The notes under the pieces were generated by a model. It was not told the DNA's origin, did not search any database, and saw nothing but the letters and a program-made list of their open reading frames with translations. Positions 33,608 through 43,355 of a stretch of DNA of 64,000 nt are shown piece by piece. Position numbers and translations under genes: made by a program. Position 1 is the stretch's first letter. Each line of letters begins with the position of its first letter. The stretch comes from Hyphomicrobiales bacterium (GTDB lineage Bacteria; Pseudomonadota; Alphaproteobacteria; Rhizobiales; Rhizobiaceae). The DNA lies in contig UCIT01000036.1 in the NCBI GenBank assembly GCA_900472625.1, positions 1 to 64,000 on the forward strand, in the 5' to 3' direction.

Positions 33608-33789
33608 GAATCGCTTCTAGTGCAAGAGGCAGACAAAGGGAAACCGGAAGTTTCGATTTCACGCTGCACCAGCTTTAGCCCAGTTGCGACAAAATTGCAG
33701 GGGGAGAGCGCGCTTTGCCCACAGGGCATGCTTGCCGCCGCCGCACGCACTCTTTATAGAGCCGCTGACGACAGCTTAGAGGCAGGTTC

Positions 33790-34746
33790 ATGGTCTTCTT
33801 TCCCCACCGCCACCTCATCGGTATCAAAGGGCTCACAGAGCAGGATATCACCTTTCTCCTCGACAAGGCCGACGAGGCCGTCAAGATCAGTCGACAGAGA
33901 GAGAAGAAGACGTCGACCCTCCGGGGCCTGACGCAGATCAATCTGTTTTTCGAAGCATCCACCCGCACGCAATCCTCCTTCGAACTGGCCGGCAAGCGGC
34001 TTGGCGCCGACGTGATGAACATGTCGGTCGGCAATTCGTCGGTGAAGAAGGGCGAGACGCTGATCGACACGGCAATGACGCTGAACGCGATGCGGCCCGA
34101 CGTGCTTGTGATCAGGCACTCGAGCGCAGGGGCCGCCGCCCTCCTGGCGCAGAAGGTCTCCTGCTCGGTGGTCAATGCCGGCGACGGACAGCACGAACAC
34201 CCGACACAGGCGCTGCTCGATGCGCTGACGATCCGCCGCGCCAAGGGCAAGCTGTCGCGCATTATCGTGGCGATCTGCGGCGACGTGCTGCACTCGCGCG
34301 TTGCGCGGTCCAACATCCTGCTTCTCAATGCAATGGGCGCAAGGGTGCGCGTCGTCGCGCCGGCAACGCTGCTGCCGACCGGGATCGCCGACATGGGCGT
34401 CGAGGTGTTCCATTCGATGAAGGAAGGCCTGAAGGACGCCGACGTGGTGATGATGCTGCGGCTGCAGCGCGAGCGCATGTCCGGCTCGTTCGTGCCGTCG
34501 GTGCGCGAATACTTCCACTTCTACGGCCTCGACGCCGAGACGCTGAAGGCGGCCAAGGAAGATGCGATGGTGATGCATCCTGGACCGATGAACCGTGGCG
34601 TGGAAATCTCCTCGGAAGTTGCCGACGGACCGCAGAGCGTGATTGCCGAACAGGTTGAAATGGGTGTGGCCGTGCGCATGGCTGTTATGGAAACGCTGCT
34701 GATCTCGCAGAACCAGGGGCCACGCAGCGAAGGAGCCGGCGCATGA
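33790..34746 (+). CDS. pyrB: aspartate carbamoyltransferase catalytic subunit
   Basis: PyrB joins carbamoyl phosphate and aspartate, the committed step of pyrimidine synthesis. The 318-residue protein has the carbamoyl phosphate loop FEASTRTQSSFE near residues 55-66, the EHPTQALLD motif near 138 and HPGPMNRGVE near 260. No regulatory PyrI gene follows. Instead the ATG of a dihydroorotase-like gene overlaps its TGA (ATGA). In bacteria with that arrangement PyrB often needs the dihydroorotase-like partner for stability. Confidence 0.95.
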   Translation: MVFFPHRHLIGIKGLTEQDITFLLDKADEAVKISRQREKKTSTLRGLTQINLFFEASTRTQSSFELAGKRLGADVMNMSVGNSSVKKGETLIDTAMTLNAMRPDVLVIRHSSAGAAALLAQKVSCSVVNAGDGQHEHPTQALLDALTIRRAKGKLSRIIVAICGDVLHSRVARSNILLLNAMGARVRVVAPATLLPTGIADMGVEVFHSMKEGLKDADVVMMLRLQRERMSGSFVPSVREYFHFYGLDAETLKAAKEDAMVMHPGPMNRGVEISSEVADGPQSVIAEQVEMGVAVRMAVMETLLISQNQGPRSEGAGA

Positions 34747-36032
34747 GCAACTCGATCGTCTTCAACAACGTTCGCATCGTCGATCCCTCGCGCAATCTCG
34801 ATGAAGTCGGCACAATCGTCGTCAAGGACGGCATTATCGTTGCCTCCGGCAAGGACGCCATCAACGAAGCCTTGCCTGCGAGCGCGACTGTGCGCGACTG
34901 CACCGGGCTTGTCGCAGCACCGGGTCTGGTGGATGCGCGCGTGCATATCGGTGAACCGGGCGCGGAGCATCGCGAAACGATCGCATCGGCCAGCCGTGCC
35001 GCGGCAGCAGGCGGTGTGACATCGATCATCATGATGCCCGATACCGACCCTGTGATCGATGACATCGCGCTGGTCGAATTTGTGAAGAAGACGGCCAAGG
35101 ACAAGGCGCTCGTCAACGTTTACCCGGCGGCGGCGATCACCAAGCATCTGGCCGGCGAGGAGATGACCGAGATCGGCATGCTGAAGGAAGCCGGCGCGGT
35201 GGCCTTCACCGACGGTCGCTCCAGCATTCACGACGCGCAGGTGCTGCGCCGGGTGATGACCTATGCACGCGAATTCGGCGCAGTGATTTCCTGCGAGACG
35301 CGCGACCAGCATCTCGGCGCCAGCGGCGTCATGCATGAGGGGCTGTTCGCCAGCTGGCTCGGCCTCGGCGGCATTCCCAAAGAAGCGGAGATTATCCCGC
35401 TGGAACGTGACCTCAGGATCGCCAAGCTGACACGCGGCAAATACCACGCAGCGATGATCTCCGTGCCGGAATCGGTCGAGGCGATCGAGCTCGCCAAGAG
35501 CCGTGGCGCCACCGTCACCTGCGGCATCTCGATCAACAATCTGGCGCTCAACGAGAACGACATCGGCGAGTACCGGACCTTCTTCAAGCTTTACCCGCCA
35601 CTGCGCGCAGAGGACGATCGCGTAGCGATGGTGGATGCGCTGGCGCGCGGGGCGATAGACATCATCGTCTCCTCGCACGATCCGCAGGACGTCGATACCA
35701 AGCGCCTGCCCTTCGGCGAAGCGGCCGACGGTGCGGTCGGTCTGGAAACCATGCTGGCGGCGGCCTTGCGGCTGCACCACAGCGGCCATGTCAGCCTGAT
35801 GCGGCTGATCGATGCCATGTCCACCCGTCCGGCGCAGATTTTCGGACTGGACGCCGGCACGCTGAAGCTGGGCGCCAAGGCCGATATCGCGCTGATCGAT
35901 CTGGATGAGCCTTGGCTTGTGTCAAAAGACATGCTTCTCTCACGCTCGAAGAACACGCCGTTCGAGGACGCGCGCTTCAGCGGGCGGGCCGTCGCGACCT
36001 ATGTCGCCGGGCAATGCGTGCACACAGTATAA
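34743..36032 (+). CDS. dihydroorotase-like protein lacking most metal ligands (PyrC'/PyrX type)
   Basis: The 429-residue protein is a clear dihydroorotase relative (VAAPGLVDARVHIGEPG, MPDTDPVIDD, LPFGEAADGAVGLET). The zinc centre is broken: HxH reads R66-V-H68, the His of the HAED-type motif is replaced in SCETRD (183-188), the second His of HIxHVS reads Met238 (HAAMIS), and the TDH aspartate is Ser (SSHDP, 310-314). A non-catalytic PyrC' that scaffolds PyrB is known from Pseudomonas, and the four-base overlap with pyrB fits that role. A catalytic dihydroorotase should then lie elsewhere in the genome. Confidence 0.85.
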   Translation: MSNSIVFNNVRIVDPSRNLDEVGTIVVKDGIIVASGKDAINEALPASATVRDCTGLVAAPGLVDARVHIGEPGAEHRETIASASRAAAAGGVTSIIMMPDTDPVIDDIALVEFVKKTAKDKALVNVYPAAAITKHLAGEEMTEIGMLKEAGAVAFTDGRSSIHDAQVLRRVMTYAREFGAVISCETRDQHLGASGVMHEGLFASWLGLGGIPKEAEIIPLERDLRIAKLTRGKYHAAMISVPESVEAIELAKSRGATVTCGISINNLALNENDIGEYRTFFKLYPPLRAEDDRVAMVDALARGAIDIIVSSHDPQDVDTKRLPFGEAADGAVGLETMLAAALRLHHSGHVSLMRLIDAMSTRPAQIFGLDAGTLKLGAKADIALIDLDEPWLVSKDMLLSRSKNTPFEDARFSGRAVATYVAGQCVHTV

Positions 36033-36062
36033 GAAGACGGCCTGATCAAAACCGGAGGGGAC

Positions 36063-36683
36063 ATGATCTCGGATCTCACGACGTGGCAGATCACCCTGCC
36101 GATCGCACTGGCGGCGGCCGTCATCGGCTATCTCCTTGGCTCGATACCCTTCGGGCTGCTGCTGACGAGGGCGGCCGGTCTCGGCGATGTGCGCAGCATC
36201 GGGTCGGGCAATATCGGCGCCACTAACGTTCTGAGGACAGGCAACAAGAAGCTTGCGGCCGCGACACTGTTGCTCGATGCGCTGAAGGCATCGGCGGCGG
36301 CTTGGATCGTCGGCTATTTCTTCGGCTACGAGGCGGCGCTGATTGCCGGCTTCTTCGCCTTCATCGGCCACCTCTTCCCGGTCTGGATCGGCTTCAAGGG
36401 CGGCAAGGGTGTCGCCACCTATATCGGCACGCTGCTCGGCGTTGCGCCGCTGATGGTGCTGGCTTTTGCTGCCATCTGGCTGGCTGTCGCCTTCATCACC
36501 CGCTATTCGTCGCTATCCGCACTGGTTGCAATGCTTGTCATTCCGGTTGCATTGTGGATACTGGGTGCAGAGAAGGTTGCGGTGGTGATGGCGGTGATGA
36601 CCATCATCTCCTACTGGAAGCACAAAGAGAATATCGCCCGCCTGATGCGCGGAGCGGAAAGCAAGATCGGGGCGAAGGGATAG
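36063..36683 (+). CDS. plsY: glycerol-3-phosphate acyltransferase PlsY
   Basis: PlsY moves the acyl group from acyl-phosphate to glycerol-3-phosphate at the inner membrane, the first step of phospholipid synthesis. The 206-residue protein has about five to six membrane helices and the family motifs GYLLGSIPFGLLL, GSGNIGATNVLR and GHLFPVWIGFKGGKGVAT. Spacing of 30 bp from the pyrC-like gene and 5 bp to dprA suggests one transcript. Confidence 0.95.
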   Translation: MISDLTTWQITLPIALAAAVIGYLLGSIPFGLLLTRAAGLGDVRSIGSGNIGATNVLRTGNKKLAAATLLLDALKASAAAWIVGYFFGYEAALIAGFFAFIGHLFPVWIGFKGGKGVATYIGTLLGVAPLMVLAFAAIWLAVAFITRYSSLSALVAMLVIPVALWILGAEKVAVVMAVMTIISYWKHKENIARLMRGAESKIGAKG

Positions 36684-36688
36684 GCTGG

Positions 36689-37837
36689 ATGGACGCACGC
36701 AGCGCAAGGCCAAAGGGAATTGCGCTGACGGACCGGCAACGTGTTGCCTGGCTGCGTCTCATCCGATCCGACAATGTCGGCCCCGCCACCTTTCGCGATC
36801 TCATCAATCATTTCGGTTCGGCCGAGGCGGCGCTTGCCGCCCTGCCCGGCTTGTCCGCGCGTGGCGGTGCGACGCGATCGATCCGCATCGCCACAGAAAG
36901 CGAGGCGCTGCAGGAGATCGAGACCGCCGAAAGATTCGGCGCCCGTTTCGTCGGCATCGGTGAACCCGAATATCCGCAGGCATTGAAACAGATCGACGGG
37001 GCGCCTCCTCTGCTCGCGGCGAAAGGCAATCTTTCGGTCACCGCTCGACCGGCGGTCGGCATCGTCGGCTCGCGCAACGCCTCGATATCAGGCGCCAAGT
37101 TCGCGGCTATGATCGCCCGTGATTGCGGACGCGCCGGCTACGTCGTGGTCTCCGGGCTTGCCCGCGGCATCGACACGGCGGCGCACCGGGCGAGCCTCGA
37201 TACTGGCACCATCGCGGCAATGGCCGGCGGGCTTGACCAGCCCTACCCGCCCGAGAATGCAGGACTGCTTGAGGAGATATGGAATGATGGCGGGCTTGCC
37301 GTCAGCGAGATGCCGTTCGGCTGGGAGCCGCGAGCCCGCGATTTTCCCCGGCGCAACCGGCTGATTGCCGGCGTGTCGCTGGGGACGGTGGTGGTGGAGG
37401 CTGCGACGCGTTCGGGGTCGCTGATCACCGCGCGGCTTGCGGGAGAGTTCGGCAGGCTGGTCTTCGCCGTGCCGGGATCGCCGCTCGATCCGCGTTGCCA
37501 CGGCACCAACGGACTGTTGAAGGACGGCGCGATGATCGTGACCGCACCTGACGACGTGATCGGCGCACTGGCGCCGTTGTCGCAGCTCGACATGTTCAGC
37601 GCGCCGCTGGCCGAAGAGCCGGAGCAGCACAACGGCTCTGCGCTGCTGCCTCCCGACGAGACGGATCGGGCGAGTATCGTCGATGCGCTCGGGCCGACGC
37701 CCGTGGAGATCGACGACATCATCCGCCATACCGGCCTTGGCGCGTCGGCGGTCTATCTCGTTTTGCTGGAACTCGACATCGCCGGACGACTGCATCGACA
37801 CCCAGGCGGGTTGGTCTCCATTGCAATGGATGTCTGA
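36689..37837 (+). CDS. dprA: DNA processing protein DprA
   Basis: DprA binds incoming single-stranded DNA and loads RecA on it. The 382-residue protein has an N-terminal SAM-like domain (WLRLIRSDNVGPATFRDLI), the Rossmann-type core with VGIVGSRNASISG, VVSGLARGIDTAAH and FPRRNRLIAG, then GSLITARLAGEFGR, and a C-terminal winged-helix segment (DIIRHTGLGASAVYLVLLEL). The ATG at 36689 lies five bases after plsY. Presence of dprA does not by itself mean natural competence. Confidence 0.94.
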   Translation: MDARSARPKGIALTDRQRVAWLRLIRSDNVGPATFRDLINHFGSAEAALAALPGLSARGGATRSIRIATESEALQEIETAERFGARFVGIGEPEYPQALKQIDGAPPLLAAKGNLSVTARPAVGIVGSRNASISGAKFAAMIARDCGRAGYVVVSGLARGIDTAAHRASLDTGTIAAMAGGLDQPYPPENAGLLEEIWNDGGLAVSEMPFGWEPRARDFPRRNRLIAGVSLGTVVVEAATRSGSLITARLAGEFGRLVFAVPGSPLDPRCHGTNGLLKDGAMIVTAPDDVIGALAPLSQLDMFSAPLAEEPEQHNGSALLPPDETDRASIVDALGPTPVEIDDIIRHTGLGASAVYLVLLELDIAGRLHRHPGGLVSIAMDV

Positions 37838-37841
37838 GTGC

Positions 37842-38021
37842 TTACATACGAGCGTGAAGATCGCCGGCTTCAACATAAGCCATCTCGATCAGATAGCAGA
37901 GCATGTCGGCCTTTTCCTTTTCCGCCACCTGACGCAACTCAGCGAGCATCTGCCTGATGAAGGCGATGTTCTCGCGGGAGCCGGATCGGCCGGTGTCTTT
38001 CTTTGCGTACTTCGCCGTCAT
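37842..38021 (-). CDS. 59-aa helical protein, unknown function
   Basis: The product starts MTAKYAKKDTGRSGSRENIA and then forms one long helix (FIRQMLAELRQVAEKEKADM) followed by LCYLIEMAYVEAGD. The start at 38021 has a weak site (AAGAGTCC). It is convergent with dprA with a 4-bp gap between stops. The pattern fits a small conserved cytosolic protein of rhizobia, but I cannot name a function. Confidence 0.65.
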   Translation of the reverse strand: MTAKYAKKDTGRSGSRENIAFIRQMLAELRQVAEKEKADMLCYLIEMAYVEAGDLHARM

Positions 38022-38277
38022 GAATGGACTCTTGCCCGGATTGATGGGGCTGTTCAAAGCAGTCTTGACCACACGCAAAAAACGATATCGCAATAATCAG
38101 AAATTGCAATATTGTTTTCATCGTCTACTGGTTGTAACGCGTTGCAATGCGTAAAAATGCGCTTAAATGACTTGACCGAAATGGATTCCCTGTCCATGTC
38201 GGAGAACCGGCGACCATGACAAGGCAGGTCCTCTGCCCTGATATAGGCCGGCTGGCATCCATTTTTAGAGAATCATC

Positions 38278-40953
38278 ATGAATGTTGTAGTGGTGGAATC
38301 GCCTTCCAAGGCCAAGACGATCAACAAGTATCTGGGCCCCGGATACAAGGTGCTCGCCTCCTTTGGCCACGTCCGCGATCTCCCCGCCAAGGACGGCTCC
38401 GTGCTGCCCGACCAGGATTTCGAGATGCTGTGGGAGGTCGATACGGCCTCGGCCAAGCGTATGAAGGACATCGCCGACGCGGTGAAATCCTCCGATGGCC
38501 TGTTCCTCGCGACCGACCCTGATCGCGAAGGCGAAGCGATCTCCTGGCATGTCCTTGATATGCTGAACAAGAAGCGTGTGCTCGGCGGCAAGACCGTCAA
38601 GCGCGTCGTCTTCAACGCGATCACCAAGAAGGCCGTGCTCGATGCGATGGCGGATCCGCGCGATATCGACGTGCCGCTGGTCGACGCCTATCTGGCGCGC
38701 CGCGCACTCGACTATCTTGTCGGCTTCAACCTGTCGCCGGTCCTGTGGCGCAAGCTGCCAGGTGCCCGTTCGGCGGGACGCGTGCAGTCGGTGGCGTTGC
38801 GCCTCGTCTGCGACCGTGAATCCGAGATCGAACGTTTCATCTCGGAAGAATACTGGAATATCTCGGCGCTGTTGAAGACACCGCGCGGTGACGAGTTCGA
38901 GGCGAAGCTGGTTGCGGCGAATGGCAAGCGGTTGCAGCCGCGTTCGATCACCAACGGCGAGGACGCCGGCAAGCTGCGCACGATGCTTGAAGGCGCCTCC
39001 TACGTCGTCGATACGGTCGAAGCGAAGCCGGTCAAGCGCAACCCGGGACCACCCTTCACAACCTCCACGCTGCAGCAGGCGGCTTCTTCAAAGCTCGGCT
39101 TCTCAGCCTCGCGTACCATGCAGGTGGCGCAGAAGCTTTACGAAGGCTTCGAGATAGGCGGCGAGACTGTCGGTCTCATTACCTACATGCGTACCGATGG
39201 CGTGCAGATGGCGCCCGAAGCGATCGACGCGGCGCGCAGCGCCATCGTCGACCAGTTCGGCCAGCGTTATCTGCCGGAGAAGGCGCGGCTCTATTCGACT
39301 AAGGCAAAGAACGCCCAGGAAGCGCACGAAGCCATTCGTCCGACCGACTTCAACCGCACGCCCGACCAGGTTCGCCAGTACCTCGATTCCGATCAGCTGC
39401 GTCTCTACGACCTGATCTGGAAGCGCGGCATTTCCAGCCAGATGGCATCGGCCGAAATCGAGCGCACGACGGCAGAAATTACAGCGTCCAAGGGGGGCGA
39501 GACGGCGGGCCTTCGCGCCACCGGTTCGGTGATCCGCTTCGACGGCTTCATTGCCGCCTATACCGATCAGAAGGAAGACGGCGAACAGAGCGACGACGGC
39601 GACGAGGATGGCCGCCTGCCGGAGATCAATGCGCGCGAGAGCCTCGCGCGACAGAAGATCAACTCGACGCAGCACTTTACCGAACCGCCGCCGCGCTATT
39701 CGGAAGCCAGCCTGATCAAGAAGATGGAAGAACTCGGCATAGGCCGCCCTTCCACCTATGCGGCAACGCTGGCGACCCTGCGCGACCGCGAATACGTCAT
39801 CATCGACAAGCGCAAGCTGATCCCGCACTCGAAGGGCCGGCTGGTGACGGCGTTCCTCGAGAGCTTCTTCACCAAGTATGTCGAGTATGATTTCACGGCG
39901 GACCTCGAAGAGAAGCTCGACCGGATTTCCGCCGGCGAACTGAACTGGAAGCAGGTTCTTCGCGATTTCTGGAAGGACTTCTTCGCCCAGATCGAAGACA
40001 CCAAGGAACTGCGCGTCACCAACGTGCTCGATTCGCTGAACGAATCACTGGCGCCGCTGGTGTTTCCAAAGCGCGAGGACGGAAGCGATCCACGCATCTG
40101 TCAGGTTTGCGGTACGGGTAACCTGTCGCTGAAGCTCGGCAAGTATGGCGCTTTCGTCGGCTGCTCGAATTATCCTGAATGCAACTACACCCGTCAGCTT
40201 TCCTCCGAAGGCGGCGCGGAGGCCGATGGCGGCGCGCCGACCGAGCCGAAGGCGCTCGGCACCGATCCGGTGACCGGAGAAGAGCTGACGTTGCGGTCTG
40301 GCCGATTCGGACCCTACGTGCAGCGCGGCGACGGCAAGGAAGCGAAGCGCTCGTCGCTGCCGAAGGGCTGGAAGCCGGAAGACATCGATTATGAAAAGGC
40401 GATGGCACTAATCTCGCTGCCGCGCGATATCGGCAAGCACCCGGAATCCGGCAAGATGATCTCGGCGGGGATAGGCCGCTATGGTCCATTCCTGCTGCAT
40501 GACGGTGGCTACGCCAATCTGGAGAACGTCGAGGACGTCTTCAGCATCGGCCTCAACCGCGCGGTGACGGTGATTGCCGACAAGGCGAGCAAGGGTCCGG
40601 CCGGTCGTGGCCGCACAGCGGCGGCGGCGCTGAAGGAACTGGGCGACCATCCTGATGGTGGAGGCGCGATCACCGTGCGCGACGGCAAGTATGGCCCCTA
40701 TGTCAACTGGGGCAAGGTCAATGCGACGCTGCCGAAGGGCACCGATCCGCAGGCACTGACCGTCGAGGAAGCGCTGGTTCTGATCGCAGCCAAGGCCGGC
40801 AAGGCACCGGCTGCCAAGGGCAAGGCAAAGCCGAAGGCGACGAAGGCCAAGGCGGCAGCATCGGACGACGCCAAGCCCGCCAAGGCAGCTGCCAAACCGA
40901 AGGCGAAGGCAAAAGCCAAGGCTCCGGCCAAGAAGAAAAAGAGCGAAGAGTGA
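38278..40953 (+). CDS. topA: DNA topoisomerase I
   Basis: TopA relaxes negatively supercoiled DNA by passing one strand through a transient break. The 891-residue protein has the Toprim domain (VVVESPSKAKTINKYLG, ATDPDREGEAISWH), the catalytic Tyr at about 303 (LITYMRTDG) and the GRPSTYAATL motif near 483. It has one four-Cys zinc ribbon near 605-635 and three further topoisomerase C-terminal repeats (RFGPYVQRG, GIGRYGPFLLHD, KYGPYVNWG). It ends in a Lys/Ala-rich tail of about 50 residues. Its TGA overlaps the GTG start of rnr. Confidence 0.97.
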   Translation: MNVVVVESPSKAKTINKYLGPGYKVLASFGHVRDLPAKDGSVLPDQDFEMLWEVDTASAKRMKDIADAVKSSDGLFLATDPDREGEAISWHVLDMLNKKRVLGGKTVKRVVFNAITKKAVLDAMADPRDIDVPLVDAYLARRALDYLVGFNLSPVLWRKLPGARSAGRVQSVALRLVCDRESEIERFISEEYWNISALLKTPRGDEFEAKLVAANGKRLQPRSITNGEDAGKLRTMLEGASYVVDTVEAKPVKRNPGPPFTTSTLQQAASSKLGFSASRTMQVAQKLYEGFEIGGETVGLITYMRTDGVQMAPEAIDAARSAIVDQFGQRYLPEKARLYSTKAKNAQEAHEAIRPTDFNRTPDQVRQYLDSDQLRLYDLIWKRGISSQMASAEIERTTAEITASKGGETAGLRATGSVIRFDGFIAAYTDQKEDGEQSDDGDEDGRLPEINARESLARQKINSTQHFTEPPPRYSEASLIKKMEELGIGRPSTYAATLATLRDREYVIIDKRKLIPHSKGRLVTAFLESFFTKYVEYDFTADLEEKLDRISAGELNWKQVLRDFWKDFFAQIEDTKELRVTNVLDSLNESLAPLVFPKREDGSDPRICQVCGTGNLSLKLGKYGAFVGCSNYPECNYTRQLSSEGGAEADGGAPTEPKALGTDPVTGEELTLRSGRFGPYVQRGDGKEAKRSSLPKGWKPEDIDYEKAMALISLPRDIGKHPESGKMISAGIGRYGPFLLHDGGYANLENVEDVFSIGLNRAVTVIADKASKGPAGRGRTAAAALKELGDHPDGGGAITVRDGKYGPYVNWGKVNATLPKGTDPQALTVEEALVLIAAKAGKAPAAKGKAKPKATKAKAAASDDAKPAKAAAKPKAKAKAKAPAKKKKSEE

Positions 40954-43322
40954 CCAGAATTCCGCGTGAACATTCGAAGGGCCCGGGCAAGCGTCCCGCC
41001 AATACGGGGCGCCCGGGCAAGGCAGCCGCGTCCGAGCCGACTGCCATCCAGCACGGCGCCCTTCCCTCACGCGAAGTGATCCTGCGGTTCATCGCCGATC
41101 ATCCTCAAAAGGCCTCCAAGCGCGAGCTTGCCAAGGCCTTCGGGCTGAAGGGCGACAGCCGCGTCGAGCTCAAGCAGTTGCTGCGCGATCTCGAGCAGGA
41201 AGGCATGCTGCAGAAGACGCGAAAGTCGCTGATCCGCCCCGGCGCGCTGCCGCCGGTGACGGTGCTCGACATCACCACCCGCGACAAGGACGGCGAGTTG
41301 ATCGGCCGTCCGGCGGAATGGCCGGATGAGATGGGCGTCGCGCCAGCGGTGGCCATCCGCCAGTCCTCGTCGCCGGCAGGGCGCAACGGCAAGGGCAAAG
41401 CGCCTGTCGCCGGTATGGGCGACCGGATTCTGGCGAAAATCTTTCCGGCCACCGATCGCGGTGGCCCCGCCTATACGGCGCGCATCATCAAGGTGCTCGA
41501 CAAGCGGCGCGGCGCACTGCTCGGCGTCTTCAAGGATACGCCAGGCGGCGGCGGACGCCTGCTGCCGATCGAGCGGCGCGGCGAAGAGATGGTGATCGAT
41601 CCCGACTACAAGGGCGGCGCCAAAGACGGAGATCTGGTCGAGGTCGAGATCGCTCGCCTCGGCAGCTTCGGTCTGCCGCGCGCCAAGGTGCTATCGATCG
41701 TCGGCTCCGTGTCATCCGAAAAGGCGATCTCGATGATCGCCATCCATGCCCACGGCATTCCCTACATTTTCCCGCCGGCCGTCGTTGCCGAGGCCGACGA
41801 CGCCAAGCCTGCGACAATGTCGCATCGCGAGGACTGGCGTAGCGTGCCGCTCATCACCATCGACCCGGCCGATGCCAAGGATCACGACGACGCCGTCTAT
41901 GCCGAGCTCGACCCCTCGCCCGACAATCCGGATGGCGTGATCGTCACAGTGGCGATCGCCGACGTTTCCTATTACGTCCGTCCGAACTCGCCACTCGACC
42001 GCGAGGCGCTGAAGCGTGGCAACTCGGTTTATTTCCCCGACCGTGTCGTGCCGATGCTGCCGGAGCGGATTTCCAACGACCTCTGCTCGCTGCGTGAAGG
42101 CCAGGACCGGCCGGCGCTGGCCGTGCGCATGACCTTCTCGAAAGAAGGCCGCAAGGCCGGGCACACGTTCCACCGGGTGATGATGAAGAGCGCCGCAAAG
42201 CTCTCCTACCAGCAGGCCCAGGCCGCGATCGACGGCAATGCCGACGACAAGGCCGGACCGCTGCTGGAGCCGATCCTGAAGCCGCTCTGGCACGCCTACG
42301 AGGTGATGAAGCGCGGACGGGAACGCCGCCAGCCGCTCGAGCTGGATATGCCCGAGCGCAAGATCCAGCTGAAGCCCGACGGTACCGTCGACCGGGTGGT
42401 CGTGCCGCCACGGCTCGATGCGCACAAGCTCATCGAAGAGATGATGATCCAGGCGAACGTCGCCGCTGCCGAGACGCTGGAGAAGAAGAAGCAGCCGCTG
42501 ATCTATCGCATCCACGACGGTCCGTCGCTTTCCAAGCAAGAGATCCTGCGCGAGTTTTTGGCGACGCTCGATATCACCCTCGCCAAGGGCGGCAACATGC
42601 GGGCCAACAACTTCAACGGCATTCTCGCCAAGGCTGAAGGCACGCCGCACCAGACGATGGTCAACGAGATGGTGCTGCGCTCGCAGAGCCAGGCGGTCTA
42701 CAGCCCCGAGAATATCGGTCACTTCGGCCTGAACCTGATGAAGTACGCCCACTTCACCTCGCCGATCCGCCGCTACGCCGACCTGATCGTGCACCGCGCG
42801 CTCGTCGGCTCGCTCGGCTTCGGCGAAGGCGGCATCACGCCTGATGAAGAGGCGGCACTCGACGATATCGCCGCCGAGATCTCCACCTTCGAACGCCGCG
42901 CCATGGCGGCCGAGCGAGAAACCGTCGATCGCCTGATCGCACATCATCTTGCCGGCCGGATCGGCGAGGAATTCGATGGACGCGTGGGAGGTGTGACGAA
43001 ATCGGGACTATTTGTCGCCCTTCCGGACTATGGAGCCGACGGCTTCATTCCTATATCTACACTGGGAATGGACTACTTCATCTATGATGAGGCGCATCAG
43101 GCACTGTCCGGCGAAAAGACCGGCCTCGGCTATCGTCTGGGGGACAGTGTCAGGGTCAAGCTGGTGGAAGCCATTCCGCTGGCCGGCGCGCTTCGGTTCG
43201 AGATGGTGAGCGAGGGGCGCAAGATGCCCACCGCCACGCGTTCGTTCCACAAGGGCGGCCGACGCGATGCCAACCGCGCGCGCAAGATGGCCGGAACTAG
43301 ACCCCCGAGAGGGCGTCGATAG
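40950..43322 (+). CDS. rnr: ribonuclease R
   Basis: RNase R is a 3'-to-5' exoribonuclease that degrades structured RNA. The 790-residue protein starts at a GTG that overlaps the topA stop (GTGA). It has an N-terminal winged-helix domain (IADHPQKASKRELAKAFG), cold-shock-type domains, the RNB catalytic domain with ITIDPADAKDHDDAVYAEL and TSPIRRYADLIVHRAL, and an S1 domain near 690-760, followed by a basic tail. The tight overlap with topA implies coupled expression. Confidence 0.96.
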   Translation: MTRIPREHSKGPGKRPANTGRPGKAAASEPTAIQHGALPSREVILRFIADHPQKASKRELAKAFGLKGDSRVELKQLLRDLEQEGMLQKTRKSLIRPGALPPVTVLDITTRDKDGELIGRPAEWPDEMGVAPAVAIRQSSSPAGRNGKGKAPVAGMGDRILAKIFPATDRGGPAYTARIIKVLDKRRGALLGVFKDTPGGGGRLLPIERRGEEMVIDPDYKGGAKDGDLVEVEIARLGSFGLPRAKVLSIVGSVSSEKAISMIAIHAHGIPYIFPPAVVAEADDAKPATMSHREDWRSVPLITIDPADAKDHDDAVYAELDPSPDNPDGVIVTVAIADVSYYVRPNSPLDREALKRGNSVYFPDRVVPMLPERISNDLCSLREGQDRPALAVRMTFSKEGRKAGHTFHRVMMKSAAKLSYQQAQAAIDGNADDKAGPLLEPILKPLWHAYEVMKRGRERRQPLELDMPERKIQLKPDGTVDRVVVPPRLDAHKLIEEMMIQANVAAAETLEKKKQPLIYRIHDGPSLSKQEILREFLATLDITLAKGGNMRANNFNGILAKAEGTPHQTMVNEMVLRSQSQAVYSPENIGHFGLNLMKYAHFTSPIRRYADLIVHRALVGSLGFGEGGITPDEEAALDDIAAEISTFERRAMAAERETVDRLIAHHLAGRIGEEFDGRVGGVTKSGLFVALPDYGADGFIPISTLGMDYFIYDEAHQALSGEKTGLGYRLGDSVRVKLVEAIPLAGALRFEMVSEGRKMPTATRSFHKGGRRDANRARKMAGTRPPRGRR

Positions 43323-43355
43323 GCGTGTAGGGACGCCGGAAAGAGAAGTGCAGTC

